Below are positions 1 to 6,651 of a DNA stretch of 19,818 nucleotides, one piece after another. How positions within the stretch are numbered: the stretch's first letter is position 1; every line of letters starts with the position of its first letter. The stretch covers positions 1 through 19,818 of the forward strand of contig JAZNNB010000074.1 in assembly GCA_045580025.1 (NCBI GenBank). The letters run 5' to 3'. A model generated the notes under the pieces. That model made no database searches and was not told the origin of the DNA. It saw only the letters and a list, made by a program, of their open reading frames with translations. The DNA is from SIG440 sp045580025 (lineage in GTDB: Bacteria > Bacillota > Clostridia > Monoglobales > Monoglobaceae). The translations under genes and the position numbers were made by a program.

Positions 1-107
1 ATATTAAATTTTGATACAGTGTAAACAAAGAAAAGGACTTTGTCCCACAGTTGAAGATGAAAAATGTGGTCAAACGTGTTTTTTTGACTCTTTTTTAGAT
101 AAAGCAA
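1..107. other. Gene-free left edge with a partial hairpin copy
   Basis: No convincing gene is seen here. A short palindrome GGAC-ttt-GTCC lies near 36-46. At 64-74 there is an 11-base copy of the left arm of the hairpin found at 266-296, followed by a partial right arm: GTCAAA at 69-74 pairs with TTTGAC at 83-88, and a T-run follows. It could be a decayed or weak plus-strand terminator. The small reading frame across this stretch runs into the tRNA and is not credible. Confidence 0.4.
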
Positions 108-139
108 AAACCTCAGAAACCGCTTGGTTACTGAGGTTT
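100..139 (-). terminator. Rho-independent terminator of the tRNA-Pro unit
   Basis: Read on the minus strand, nine bases AAACCTCAG (131-139) pair perfectly with CTGAGGTTT (108-116). A nested AACC/GGTT pair shortens the loop, and a T-rich tail follows. It starts only five bases past the encoded CCA of the tRNA, as expected for the end of a tRNA transcript. Confidence 0.85.
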
Positions 140-143
140 AAGG

Positions 144-220
<77 letters not shown>

Positions 221-265
221 ATATAAAAATATTCGATTTTTCTATATTCCCGTGTCTGTGGGATA

Positions 266-296
266 ACATGTGGTCAAAGCTTGTTTGACCACATGT
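266..296. repeat. 13-bp perfect inverted repeat (hairpin)
   Basis: Bases 266-278 and 284-296 are perfect reverse complements (ACATGTGGTCAAA) around a five-base loop. It lies between the tRNA remnant and the intact tRNA-Pro, inside the presumed minus-strand transcript. It has no T-run on the minus side. On the plus side it is followed by a T-rich stretch, but no plus-strand gene precedes it. A processing or stabilising element is possible. Part of the left arm recurs at 64-74. Confidence 0.8.
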
Positions 297-342
297 ATTT
301 TGTTTTTTAAGTCGCCGTAAAGTGGCGGTGTTAAAAGGTTTG

Positions 343-422
343 TGGGAGTTCGGCTGGATACTTGCGAATTGGTTAGTATCGTGTCCCGAACGAAGTGCCC
401 TACCAAGCTGGGCCACATCCCG
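343..422 (-). pseudogene. tRNA-Pro remnant: intact 5' half, decayed 3' half
   Basis: From 422 down to 384 the minus strand reads as a tRNA-Pro(CGG): acceptor strand CGGGATG, D arm, anticodon stem strand CTTCG and loop TTCGGGA. Right after the loop the pairing strand CGAAG is missing, and no acceptor or T arm can be folded. Weak similarity to a T arm (TCGCAAGT, compared with the usual TCGCAGGT) at about 360-367 suggests a rotted 3' half with an insertion. The lower limit at 343 is a guess. The D stem is GCCC/GGGC, so it still pairs although both strands differ from the intact copy (GCGC/GCGC). Confidence 0.75.
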
Positions 423-446
423 AGATTTTTCAAAATGACCTTTGAT

Positions 447-475
447 ATTATACTATGAAAAGCTAAATGTGTCAA
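447..475 (-). promoter_or_regulatory. Perfect consensus sigma-A promoter for the tRNA-Pro unit
   Basis: On the minus strand TTGACA (470-475) is separated from TATAAT (447-452) by exactly 17 bases. Transcription should start near 440, about 18 bases before the tRNA remnant, and run on to the tRNA-Pro at 220-144. Both hexamers match the consensus fully, the strongest promoter match in the window. Confidence 0.88.
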
Positions 476-542
476 TCCTTTTTTTGAAAAAGAATGCAAA
501 AAGGCACTTTGTATTTTGTTGGTACAGAGTTTAGACTAAATC

Positions 543-571
543 TTGACTTTGAAAGATAACTGTGTTACAAT
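543..571 (+). promoter_or_regulatory. Sigma-A promoter of recA
   Basis: TTGACT at 543-548 and TACAAT at 566-571 are spaced by 17 bases. The start would lie near 578, giving an 80-base leader before recA. I looked for a Gram-positive LexA box (GAAC-N4-GTTC type) around it and did not see one. Confidence 0.8.
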
Positions 572-660
572 ATGTAGTAGTTATGCAGGCGTTTGTATCC
601 AATTTAGCGGATTTGGGCTTGTGATTTGATTTGTTGATTTTTGAAAGGCGGGGTTGTGAA

Positions 661-1731
661 ATGCAGGAAGAAAAAAGAAAGGCTCTTGAAAGTGTCTTTG
701 GACAGATAGAAAAACAATATGGTGCAGGGGCGGTTATGCGCCTTGGTGAAAAAACAAGTGCGGAGGTTGAGGCTATTCCCACAGGCTCTATGTCTCTTGA
801 TATTGCTTTGGGTATCGGTGGCGTTCCCAGAGGGAGAATTGTTGAAATCTATGGGCCTGAATCTTCCGGTAAGACAACCGTTGCTCTTCATATTGTTGCT
901 GAGGCACAGAAAAAAGGCGGCGAAGCCGCATTTATCGATGCTGAGCATGCACTGGACCCCGTTTATGCTGAAAAGCTCGGTGTGAGAATTGATGACCTCA
1001 TTGTGTCACAGCCTGACACAGGTGAACAGGCTCTTGAAATAACCGAACAACTGGTGCGCTCGGGTGCTATTGATGTTATTGTTATTGACTCTGTTGCGGC
1101 ACTTGTTCCTAAACAGGAAATCGAGGGACTTATGGGCGATTCACACGTTGGACTCCAGGCAAGACTTATGTCTCAGGCTCTCAGGAAACTTACCTCGGTT
1201 GTGAGTAAATCCAATACAACAGCGATTTTTATTAACCAGCTTCGTGAAAAAGTTGGAGTTATGTTTGGTAATCCTGAAACAACAGCAGGCGGTCGTGCTC
1301 TTAAATATTATTCATCGGTAAGACTTGATGTTCGTCGTGTTGAAACAGTTAAGGGTGATGACGGTGCAATCGGAAATCATACAAAGGTTAAGGTTGTGAA
1401 AAACAAGGTTGCTCCGCCCTTTAAAGAGGCTGAATTTGATATTATTTATGGCGAGGGAATTTCCAAGACAGGAAACATTGTTGATGTGGGCGTTGATTTT
1501 GGAATTATCCAAAAATCAGGTTCATGGTTCTCGTATGATGGCGAAAAACTTGGTCAGGGTCGTGAAACTGTTAAACAGCTTCTTTCTGAAGACCCAGCCC
1601 TCTGTTTTGAAATTGAGCAGAAGATAAGAGAAAAAGCCGGACTTCCATTGATTTCTGAAGATGACGATAACATTCAGGATATGTCAACGGCATTTTCACC
1701 TGTTCCAAAGCCTACTTCAAAGAAAAGATAA
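661..1731 (+). CDS. recA: Recombinase RecA
   Basis: RecA forms ATP-dependent filaments on single-stranded DNA, catalyses strand exchange and stimulates LexA self-cleavage. The 356-residue protein has the family's normal length. Walker A GPESSGKT is at residues 65-72 and Walker B VIDSVAAL at about 141-148. The L1 and L2 DNA-binding loops follow (EIEGLMGDSHVG, then the FINQLREKVG to NPETTAGG region). I place the start at ATG 661, where the usual MQEEKRKALE N-terminus begins and AAGGCGGGG (644-652) sits eight bases ahead. The frame is open to 631, but that extension is not family-like. It leads the recA-recX-rimO-pgsA group. Confidence 0.98.
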   Translation: MQEEKRKALESVFGQIEKQYGAGAVMRLGEKTSAEVEAIPTGSMSLDIALGIGGVPRGRIVEIYGPESSGKTTVALHIVAEAQKKGGEAAFIDAEHALDPVYAEKLGVRIDDLIVSQPDTGEQALEITEQLVRSGAIDVIVIDSVAALVPKQEIEGLMGDSHVGLQARLMSQALRKLTSVVSKSNTTAIFINQLREKVGVMFGNPETTAGGRALKYYSSVRLDVRRVETVKGDDGAIGNHTKVKVVKNKVAPPFKEAEFDIIYGEGISKTGNIVDVGVDFGIIQKSGSWFSYDGEKLGQGRETVKQLLSEDPALCFEIEQKIREKAGLPLISEDDDNIQDMSTAFSPVPKPTSKKR

Positions 1732-1738
1732 TTTGGTG

Positions 1739-1764
1739 TGGTGCAAGGCAAAGCTTTTGCACCA
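1739..1764 (+). other. Hairpin between recA and recX
   Basis: TGGTGCAA (1739-1746) pairs with TTGCACCA (1757-1764) around a ten-base loop. No T-run follows, so it is not a classic terminator. It could slow read-through or protect the recA message end, setting recX lower than recA. A small CCTTT/AAAGG repeat follows next to the recX ribosome binding site. Confidence 0.55.
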
Positions 1765-1788
1765 TTACCTTTGTAAAGGCGGGGTATT

Positions 1789-2262
1789 GTGGAATTTGAA
1801 AAAGCCAAAAAAATAGCCGCAAAGCTTATATCTTTCAAAATGTATACCATGGGTGAGGTTTATAAAAAACTTATCCAGAAAGGAATTTCCAATGAAATTG
1901 CAGAGCAGACAGTGGCGGAGTTTTGCAAAGCAGGGATTTTGAATGATGAGGAATATGCAAAGGCATACATACACGATGGTCTTTCGGTGAATATGAAAGG
2001 CACTTTCAGGATAAAGCAGGAGCTCTTTCAAAAGGGCGTTGCATCATCGATTATTGAAAAAGCTATGCTGGATACGAAAGTTGATGAGGCATCCATACTT
2101 GAAGAATATGTGAGGCTCAGATTTGCTGAAAAGGTTTTTTCAGACTGGAAAGAAATTGAAAAGGCGAAAGCTCATCTTGCAAGACGGGGCTTTGGGCTTT
2201 ATGAAATAAACAAATGCTTTGAAAACCTTGGAATAAAAGTTGTGAGAGGTGAAGACGCTTGA
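1789..2262 (+). CDS. recX: Regulatory protein RecX
   Basis: RecX binds RecA filaments and limits recombinase and coprotease activity. This 157-residue, charged, all-helical protein shows RecX-type three-helix repeats: an AKKIAAKLISFKMYTMGEV start, then GILNDEEYAKAYI, then KGTFRIKQELFQKGV, then an AKAHLARRGFGLYEI repeat. It lies directly downstream of recA, the usual place. The start is GTG 1789, four bases after AAAGGCGGGG. Its end overlaps rimO by four bases (TTGA), so the two are probably translationally coupled. Confidence 0.9.
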   Translation: MEFEKAKKIAAKLISFKMYTMGEVYKKLIQKGISNEIAEQTVAEFCKAGILNDEEYAKAYIHDGLSVNMKGTFRIKQELFQKGVASSIIEKAMLDTKVDEASILEEYVRLRFAEKVFSDWKEIEKAKAHLARRGFGLYEINKCFENLGIKVVRGEDA

Positions 2263-3593
2263 AAAAAGTTTCCCTTGTGTCACTGGGTTGCTCGAAAAAC
2301 CTTGTTGATGCAGAAGAAATGCTGGGCATTCTCGAAAAAGATGGTTTTGAGATTTTAAACAGCGAGGAAGATGCCGACATAATGATTATAAACACCTGTG
2401 CGTTTATTGATGATGCAAAGCAGGAGTCCATTGACTGCATAATGGAGCATATTGAATATAAGAAAAAGTATCCTGAAAGAATTCTTGTTGTTACGGGTTG
2501 TATGAGCCAGAGATATAAGGATGAGATGCTTAGCGAAATTCCTGAAATAGATATAGTTCTCGGCACAAATGAATATTATAAAATTGCAGATATAATAAAA
2601 AATCATATTTTGGGAAAGCCCGAGATACATTGCTCGGATGAATATATAAGCTGTGGAGCGTTGCCGAGGGTTGTTACCACGCCGCCTTATATGGCATACT
2701 TAAAAATTGCTGAGGGCTGTGATAACAACTGCACATATTGTGTTATCCCGTCTATAAGAGGAAGGTACAGAAGCCGAAAAATAGAAGACGTTATGTCAGA
2801 AGCCAGAAAAATGGCTCAAAACGGCGTGCGGGAACTGGTGGTCATTGCTCAGGATACCACACGATATGGAATGGATATTTATGGTGAATATTGTCTTCCA
2901 AAGCTGCTTGATAAGCTTTGTGAGATTGAGGGTATCAAATGGATAAGACTTCATTATTGCTATCCTGAACTTGTTACCGACGAGCTTATTGAAACGGTGG
3001 CAAGGCAAGAGAAAATCTGTAATTATTTCGATATACCCATACAGCACGCAAACGACAGAATATTAAAGCTTATGGGCAGACGCACCAACAAGGCACAGAT
3101 TTGTGATGTGATAAAAAAACTCAGGGAAAAAATTCCTGATGTTATATTGAGAACATCGCTCATTGCAGGATTTCCCACCGAAACCGAAGAAGAATTTGAT
3201 GAACTGCGCGAGTTTGTTACCTGGGCAGAATTTGACAGGCTTGGGGTTTTTGCATATTCTCAGGAAGAGGGTACTGCTGCAGCAAGGATTTCTGGACAGC
3301 TTGATGAAGAAGAAAAGAAAAACCGTCAGGAAGTTATTATGATTGACCAATCAGCTGTGTCAGAAGAACTTAACAGCAAAAAGGTTGGCAAGGTTTTTGA
3401 AGTTCTGGTTGAAGATTATGACAGCATAATTAAACAATATTTCGGAAGAACTTATGGCGATTCCGAGGAGATTGACGGAAAGGTTTTCTTCACATCAAAC
3501 GAAAAGCACAACCCAGGAGATTTCGTTATGGTTGAAATTCTTGATTATATGGAATATGATTTATACGGAAAATTTATTAAGGGGGAAGTTTAA
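2259..3593 (+). CDS. rimO: Ribosomal protein S12 methylthiotransferase RimO
   Basis: RimO is a radical SAM enzyme with two iron-sulfur clusters that adds a methylthio group to a conserved aspartate of ribosomal protein S12. The 444-residue protein has the three-part MiaB/RimO build. The N-terminal UPF0004 domain has cluster ligands C11, C47 and C81 (VSLGCSKN; NTCAF; TGCMS). The radical SAM motif CDNNCTYC has C154, C158 and C161, followed by the RimO-like VIPSIRGRYRSR. A C-terminal TRAM domain starts near 375. The start is TTG 2259 behind GAGAGG, overlapping recX. pgsA begins on the base after the stop codon. Confidence 0.95.
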   Translation: MKKVSLVSLGCSKNLVDAEEMLGILEKDGFEILNSEEDADIMIINTCAFIDDAKQESIDCIMEHIEYKKKYPERILVVTGCMSQRYKDEMLSEIPEIDIVLGTNEYYKIADIIKNHILGKPEIHCSDEYISCGALPRVVTTPPYMAYLKIAEGCDNNCTYCVIPSIRGRYRSRKIEDVMSEARKMAQNGVRELVVIAQDTTRYGMDIYGEYCLPKLLDKLCEIEGIKWIRLHYCYPELVTDELIETVARQEKICNYFDIPIQHANDRILKLMGRRTNKAQICDVIKKLREKIPDVILRTSLIAGFPTETEEEFDELREFVTWAEFDRLGVFAYSQEEGTAAARISGQLDEEEKKNRQEVIMIDQSAVSEELNSKKVGKVFEVLVEDYDSIIKQYFGRTYGDSEEIDGKVFFTSNEKHNPGDFVMVEILDYMEYDLYGKFIKGEV

Positions 3594-4142
3594 ATGAATA
3601 CTCCAAACAAATTGACTTTAATAAGAGTGATTTTGGTGCCTGTTTTTATGTGGGCATTTCTTAAGGGTTTTGATGTTTTAGCCATTGTTGTTTTTGCTTT
3701 GGCGGCACTTACTGACCAGCTTGACGGACATTTGGCCCGCAAAAACAATCAGGTTACAACTTTTGGAAAGCTTATGGATCCTATTGCTGACAAGGTTCTT
3801 ACCATTGCGGCACTTGTTTGCTTTGTTGAAGCGGGTGCTGATTTTGTGAATTCATGGGTTGTTATGCTTGTTATTGCACGGGAGCTTATTGTTACTGGCA
3901 TAAGGCTGATTGCTGTTGGTGAAAATCAGGTTATTGCTGCAAGCCCTTGGGGAAAAGCAAAAACAGTTTCACAGGTGGTTACGCTTATTGCTGTTATGGT
4001 TGACAGAATAATTCCTTTGAGAATTGGCGAAAGTCAGTTTTTGTGCCTTACATTCTGGCTGGTTGTTTTGATGGTTGTTCTTACAATTTATTCAGGAATT
4101 GATTATGTTGTCAAAAACCGTCGGCTTATAACATTTAAATAG
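3594..4142 (+). CDS. pgsA: CDP-diacylglycerol-glycerol-3-phosphate 3-phosphatidyltransferase
   Basis: PgsA joins CDP-diacylglycerol to glycerol-3-phosphate in the membrane, the committed step to phosphatidylglycerol. The 182-residue protein carries the complete CDP-alcohol phosphatidyltransferase motif: D41, D44, G45, A48, R49, G58, D62 and D66 with the exact family spacing. Several hydrophobic helices surround it, at about 10-24, 26-42, 68-90, 120-135 and 145-170. The ATG directly abuts the rimO stop, with AAGGGGGAAG ahead. rimO-pgsA adjacency is common in Firmicutes. It is the last gene before the acpP promoter, and I see no clear terminator after it. Confidence 0.95.
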   Translation: MNTPNKLTLIRVILVPVFMWAFLKGFDVLAIVVFALAALTDQLDGHLARKNNQVTTFGKLMDPIADKVLTIAALVCFVEAGADFVNSWVVMLVIARELIVTGIRLIAVGENQVIAASPWGKAKTVSQVVTLIAVMVDRIIPLRIGESQFLCLTFWLVVLMVVLTIYSGIDYVVKNRRLITFK

Positions 4143-4180
4143 AAAAATAATATTTTACCCAAAAAATAGTAAAAATTGTA

Positions 4181-4209
4181 TTGACGGAAACAAGCCTTTG
4201 TGGTATTAT
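4181..4209 (+). promoter_or_regulatory. Sigma-A promoter of acpP
   Basis: TTGACG (4181-4186) and TATTAT (4204-4209) are separated by 17 bases in the pgsA-acpP gap. The predicted start near 4216 gives a short leader containing a strong AAGGAGG site. Confidence 0.8.
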
Positions 4210-4240
4210 TATTCCAACATAACAATAAGGAGGATTTCTA

Positions 4241-4474
4241 ATGGATGTTTTGAAGAAGATACAGGAAATTACAGCAGACCAACTTGATGTTGATGAAAGC
4301 CTCATTACTATGGAAGCTTCGTTTATCAATGATCTTGAAGCAGATTCGCTGGATTTGGTTCAGTTGATGATGGCCTTTGAAGAAGAGTTTGATATGGAAA
4401 TTTCGGATGAAGAAGCCGAAGAAATATCAACAGTGGGCGATGCAGTCAACTACATCAAAGAGCACCAGAAATAA
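4241..4474 (+). CDS. acpP: Acyl carrier protein
   Basis: This carrier shuttles growing fatty acyl chains on a 4'-phosphopantetheine arm in type II fatty acid synthesis. The 77-residue, very acidic protein has the four-helix ACP pattern, with the attachment serine at S36 in the EADSLDLVQLMM motif. AAGGAGG sits seven bases before ATG 4241. It has its own promoter and a strong terminator, so it is mainly a single-gene transcript. rnc follows, an arrangement familiar from other Firmicutes. Confidence 0.96.
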   Translation: MDVLKKIQEITADQLDVDESLITMEASFINDLEADSLDLVQLMMAFEEEFDMEISDEEAEEISTVGDAVNYIKEHQK

Positions 4475-4481
4475 AATTTCG

Positions 4482-4512
4482 CGGACTGTCATTTTATGAC
4501 GGTCCGTTTTTT
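4482..4512 (+). terminator. Rho-independent terminator after acpP
   Basis: A ten-base-pair stem with one G-T pair (4482-4491 with 4497-4506) and a five-base loop is followed directly by six Ts. rnc begins only 27 bases further with no promoter I can recognise, so some read-through is probably needed for rnc. Confidence 0.9.
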
Positions 4513-4539
4513 ACTGACAAAACAAAAGAGGTTATTGTA

Positions 4540-5205
4540 ATGAATATTGAATATAACTTTAATGATAAGAATTTACTTGAGCTTGCTCTCACCCATATTT
4601 CACTGGCCAATGATTTGAAAAAAGAAAGTAACCAACGTCTTGAATTCTTGGGTGACAGTGTTTTATCTTATGTTATAGCGACAAAGCTCTATCAGATGTA
4701 TCCCAAACTTGATGAGGGGGGGCTGACAAAACTCCGTGCGTCTTTGGTGTGCGAAAAATCCTTGGCGAGCCTTGCAAGAAAACTTGATTTGGGGAGTGGT
4801 ATAAAGCTTGGAAACTCCGAAAAAAGAAGCGGTGGAGGGAAAAAGGACTCTATTCTTGCGGATACTTTCGAGGCTGTGCTTGGCGCAATTTATCTTGATA
4901 GTAGCATAGAGACAGCAACCGAGTGGACTTTAAGAGTGTTTGGAGATGAAATAAATAACCTTGAAGAAACAGATGGTACAAATTACAAGTCCGAGCTTCA
5001 GATTTATTTTCAGAAAAGAGACAAAAACACTGAGGTTGTTAAGTATAAGCTAAAGAAAAAAATCGGACCTGACCACAACCCTGAATTTTTGGTTGAAGCT
5101 GTTTATCAGGGAAAGGTTATCGGTGAGGGAAAGGGCAAAAGCCGAAAGAATGCGGAACAAAGTGCGGCAAAGGATGCTTTTGAAAAAATGGGAAACAAAA
5201 AATGA
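4540..5205 (+). CDS. rnc: Ribonuclease III
   Basis: RNase III cuts double-stranded RNA, including rRNA precursors and structured mRNAs. The 221-residue protein has the nuclease signature RLEFLGDSVL with acidic residues E35 and D39, and the second catalytic patch DTFEAVLGAIYLD with D108 and E111. A C-terminal double-stranded RNA-binding domain spans about 147-218, ending in the typical GKGKSRKNAEQSAAKDAF helix. The start is ATG 4540 with AGAGG upstream. The next gene overlaps it by four bases (ATGA). Confidence 0.96.
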   Translation: MNIEYNFNDKNLLELALTHISLANDLKKESNQRLEFLGDSVLSYVIATKLYQMYPKLDEGGLTKLRASLVCEKSLASLARKLDLGSGIKLGNSEKRSGGGKKDSILADTFEAVLGAIYLDSSIETATEWTLRVFGDEINNLEETDGTNYKSELQIYFQKRDKNTEVVKYKLKKKIGPDHNPEFLVEAVYQGKVIGEGKGKSRKNAEQSAAKDAFEKMGNKK

Positions 5206-6170
5206 GAAAGTACAATCTGCCGATTTTCATTCCCCATCGTGGCTGTCGTCACGACTGTGTTTTTTGCAATCAGCGAAAAATAACAGGGGTGGATACTGAA
5301 ATTTTGCCCAGCTATGTGAGGAATCGTATAAATGAATTTTTGTCCACTGTTGATACGGAAAATGCATCTGTGGAGATTGCCTTTTTTGGCGGAAGCTTCA
5401 CGGGGCTTGAAATCAGTACGCAAGAGGCGTTTTTAAAGGTCGCTTGCGAGTTTTCTGACCAGATTTCAGGGATAAGACTTTCCACGAGACCTGATTATAT
5501 AAATGCCGAAATAATTGAACTTTTGAAGAAATATAACGTCACCACTGTGGAACTTGGCGTACAGAGCAGTGATGATGATGTGCTAAGGCTTAACAACCGT
5601 GGACACAAGTTTTTGGATGTGGTTAATGCATCAAAGCTTATAAAGGATGCGGGGATAATCCTTGGACACCAGATGATGATTGGAATGTATTCATCAACTC
5701 CTGAAAAAGATTTGCAGACGGTGAGGGATATAGTAAGTCTTTCTCCTGACTGCGTGAGAATTTATCCCGTAATTACACTCAAAGACACAAAGCTTGAACA
5801 GTTTTTTAAAAGCGGCGAGTATCAGCCTTATTCAATAGAACTTGCGGCAGAGCTTTCCAAAAACGCAGTACTTGAATTCAAAAAGGCAGGAATTGATGTT
5901 ATACGTGTGGGACTTCATTCGTCGGACGAGCTTGAAGAAGATGGAGGAGTGGTGGCAGGACCATATCATCAAGCCTTTGGCGAGATAGTTGAAAGTCTTA
6001 TTTTCAGAGAAAAAATAGAGAAAGAGATTATAGGCAGAAATCTTTCCAACTGCGATTTTGAATTTATATGTAAAAAGAATGAGGTTTCAAAAACTCTTGG
6101 GCATAAAAAAATGAACAGCAAATACTTTTATGATAAATACAATATACGGCTTAAAGTGAAGACTGATTAA
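5202..6170 (+). CDS. Elp3-like radical SAM protein without acetyltransferase domain
   Basis: The protein has 322 residues. The radical SAM cluster motif CRHDCVFC (C15, C19, C22) is at the very N-terminus after IPHRGC, and the SAM-contact motif FFGGSF is near 61-66. Later stretches (STRPDYI, VELGVQSSDDDVL, GHQMMIGMY) match the Elp3/MiaB-type radical SAM core. True Elp3, a tRNA wobble-uridine modifier, carries a C-terminal GNAT domain. This one ends without it, so the substrate is unknown. It is translationally coupled to rnc, a pairing seen in other Clostridia. luxS follows after 13 bases. Confidence 0.85.
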   Translation: MRKYNLPIFIPHRGCRHDCVFCNQRKITGVDTEILPSYVRNRINEFLSTVDTENASVEIAFFGGSFTGLEISTQEAFLKVACEFSDQISGIRLSTRPDYINAEIIELLKKYNVTTVELGVQSSDDDVLRLNNRGHKFLDVVNASKLIKDAGIILGHQMMIGMYSSTPEKDLQTVRDIVSLSPDCVRIYPVITLKDTKLEQFFKSGEYQPYSIELAAELSKNAVLEFKKAGIDVIRVGLHSSDELEEDGGVVAGPYHQAFGEIVESLIFREKIEKEIIGRNLSNCDFEFICKKNEVSKTLGHKKMNSKYFYDKYNIRLKVKTD

Positions 6171-6183
6171 AAGGCGGGATTTT

Positions 6184-6651
6184 ATGAAAAAAATAGCGAG
6201 TTTTACTGTTGATCACAGATTTATAAAGGAAAAAATTTATATATCAAGAATTGACGGAGACATAACAACCTATGACGTACGTATGCGAAGACCCAATACA
6301 GAGGACGTTATGAGTAATGCCCTTATGCACTCATTTGAACATCTTTTTGCGACATTTATGAGAAATAGCTCGCTTGGAGAGAATGTTATTTATGTTGGCC
6401 CTATGGGTTGTCAGACGGGGTTTTATCTGCTTGTGAGGAATGCCTGTCACAAGGTTGTGCTCAGCGAGGTGAAAGCAGTTCTTGAAAAAATTTCGGTTTA
6501 TGACGGGAAAATGCCTGGGGCAAGTGAAATTGAATGTGGAAATTATCGTACGCTTGATGTTGAAATTGCCAAAGAAGAGGCACTTCGGTATCTTGAAAAA
6601 ATAAAAGACCAGACCGAAAATGATCTGACCTATGAAACGGGAGAGGTATAA
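6184..6651 (+). CDS. luxS: S-ribosylhomocysteine lyase LuxS
   Basis: LuxS splits S-ribosylhomocysteine into homocysteine and DPD, the precursor of the AI-2 signal. The 155-residue protein has the family length and all key residues: the metal-binding HSFEH (H49, E52, H53), the third metal ligand C118 in ECGNYR, and the catalytic cysteine C76 in PMGCQTGFY. The start is ATG 6184 behind AAAGGCGGG. The stop overlaps the next ATG by one base. The nucleosidase (MTAN/Pfs) that makes its substrate is not in this window. The surrounding SAM-using enzymes suggest methyl-cycle detoxification as its main role here (inference). Confidence 0.95.
   Translation: MKKIASFTVDHRFIKEKIYISRIDGDITTYDVRMRRPNTEDVMSNALMHSFEHLFATFMRNSSLGENVIYVGPMGCQTGFYLLVRNACHKVVLSEVKAVLEKISVYDGKMPGASEIECGNYRTLDVEIAKEEALRYLEKIKDQTENDLTYETGEV

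Noticed and set aside
343..422. Integration (att) site of a genomic island in tRNA-Pro
   Set aside because: Islands normally duplicate the tRNA 3' end. Here the 5' half is kept, and there is no integrase or foreign gene nearby.
384..422. tRNA with an intron in the anticodon loop
   Set aside because: No matching 3' exon (CGAAG, T arm, acceptor strand) can be found before the next tRNA, and the spacer is too short for a group I intron.
510..540. T-box element suggested by TTGGTACAG
   Set aside because: The T-box core continues ACCGCG, which is absent. No specifier stem or terminator follows, and recA is not a T-box target.
631..660. Ten-residue N-terminal extension of RecA
   Set aside because: The ribosome binding site lies inside it and RecA homology starts at 661.
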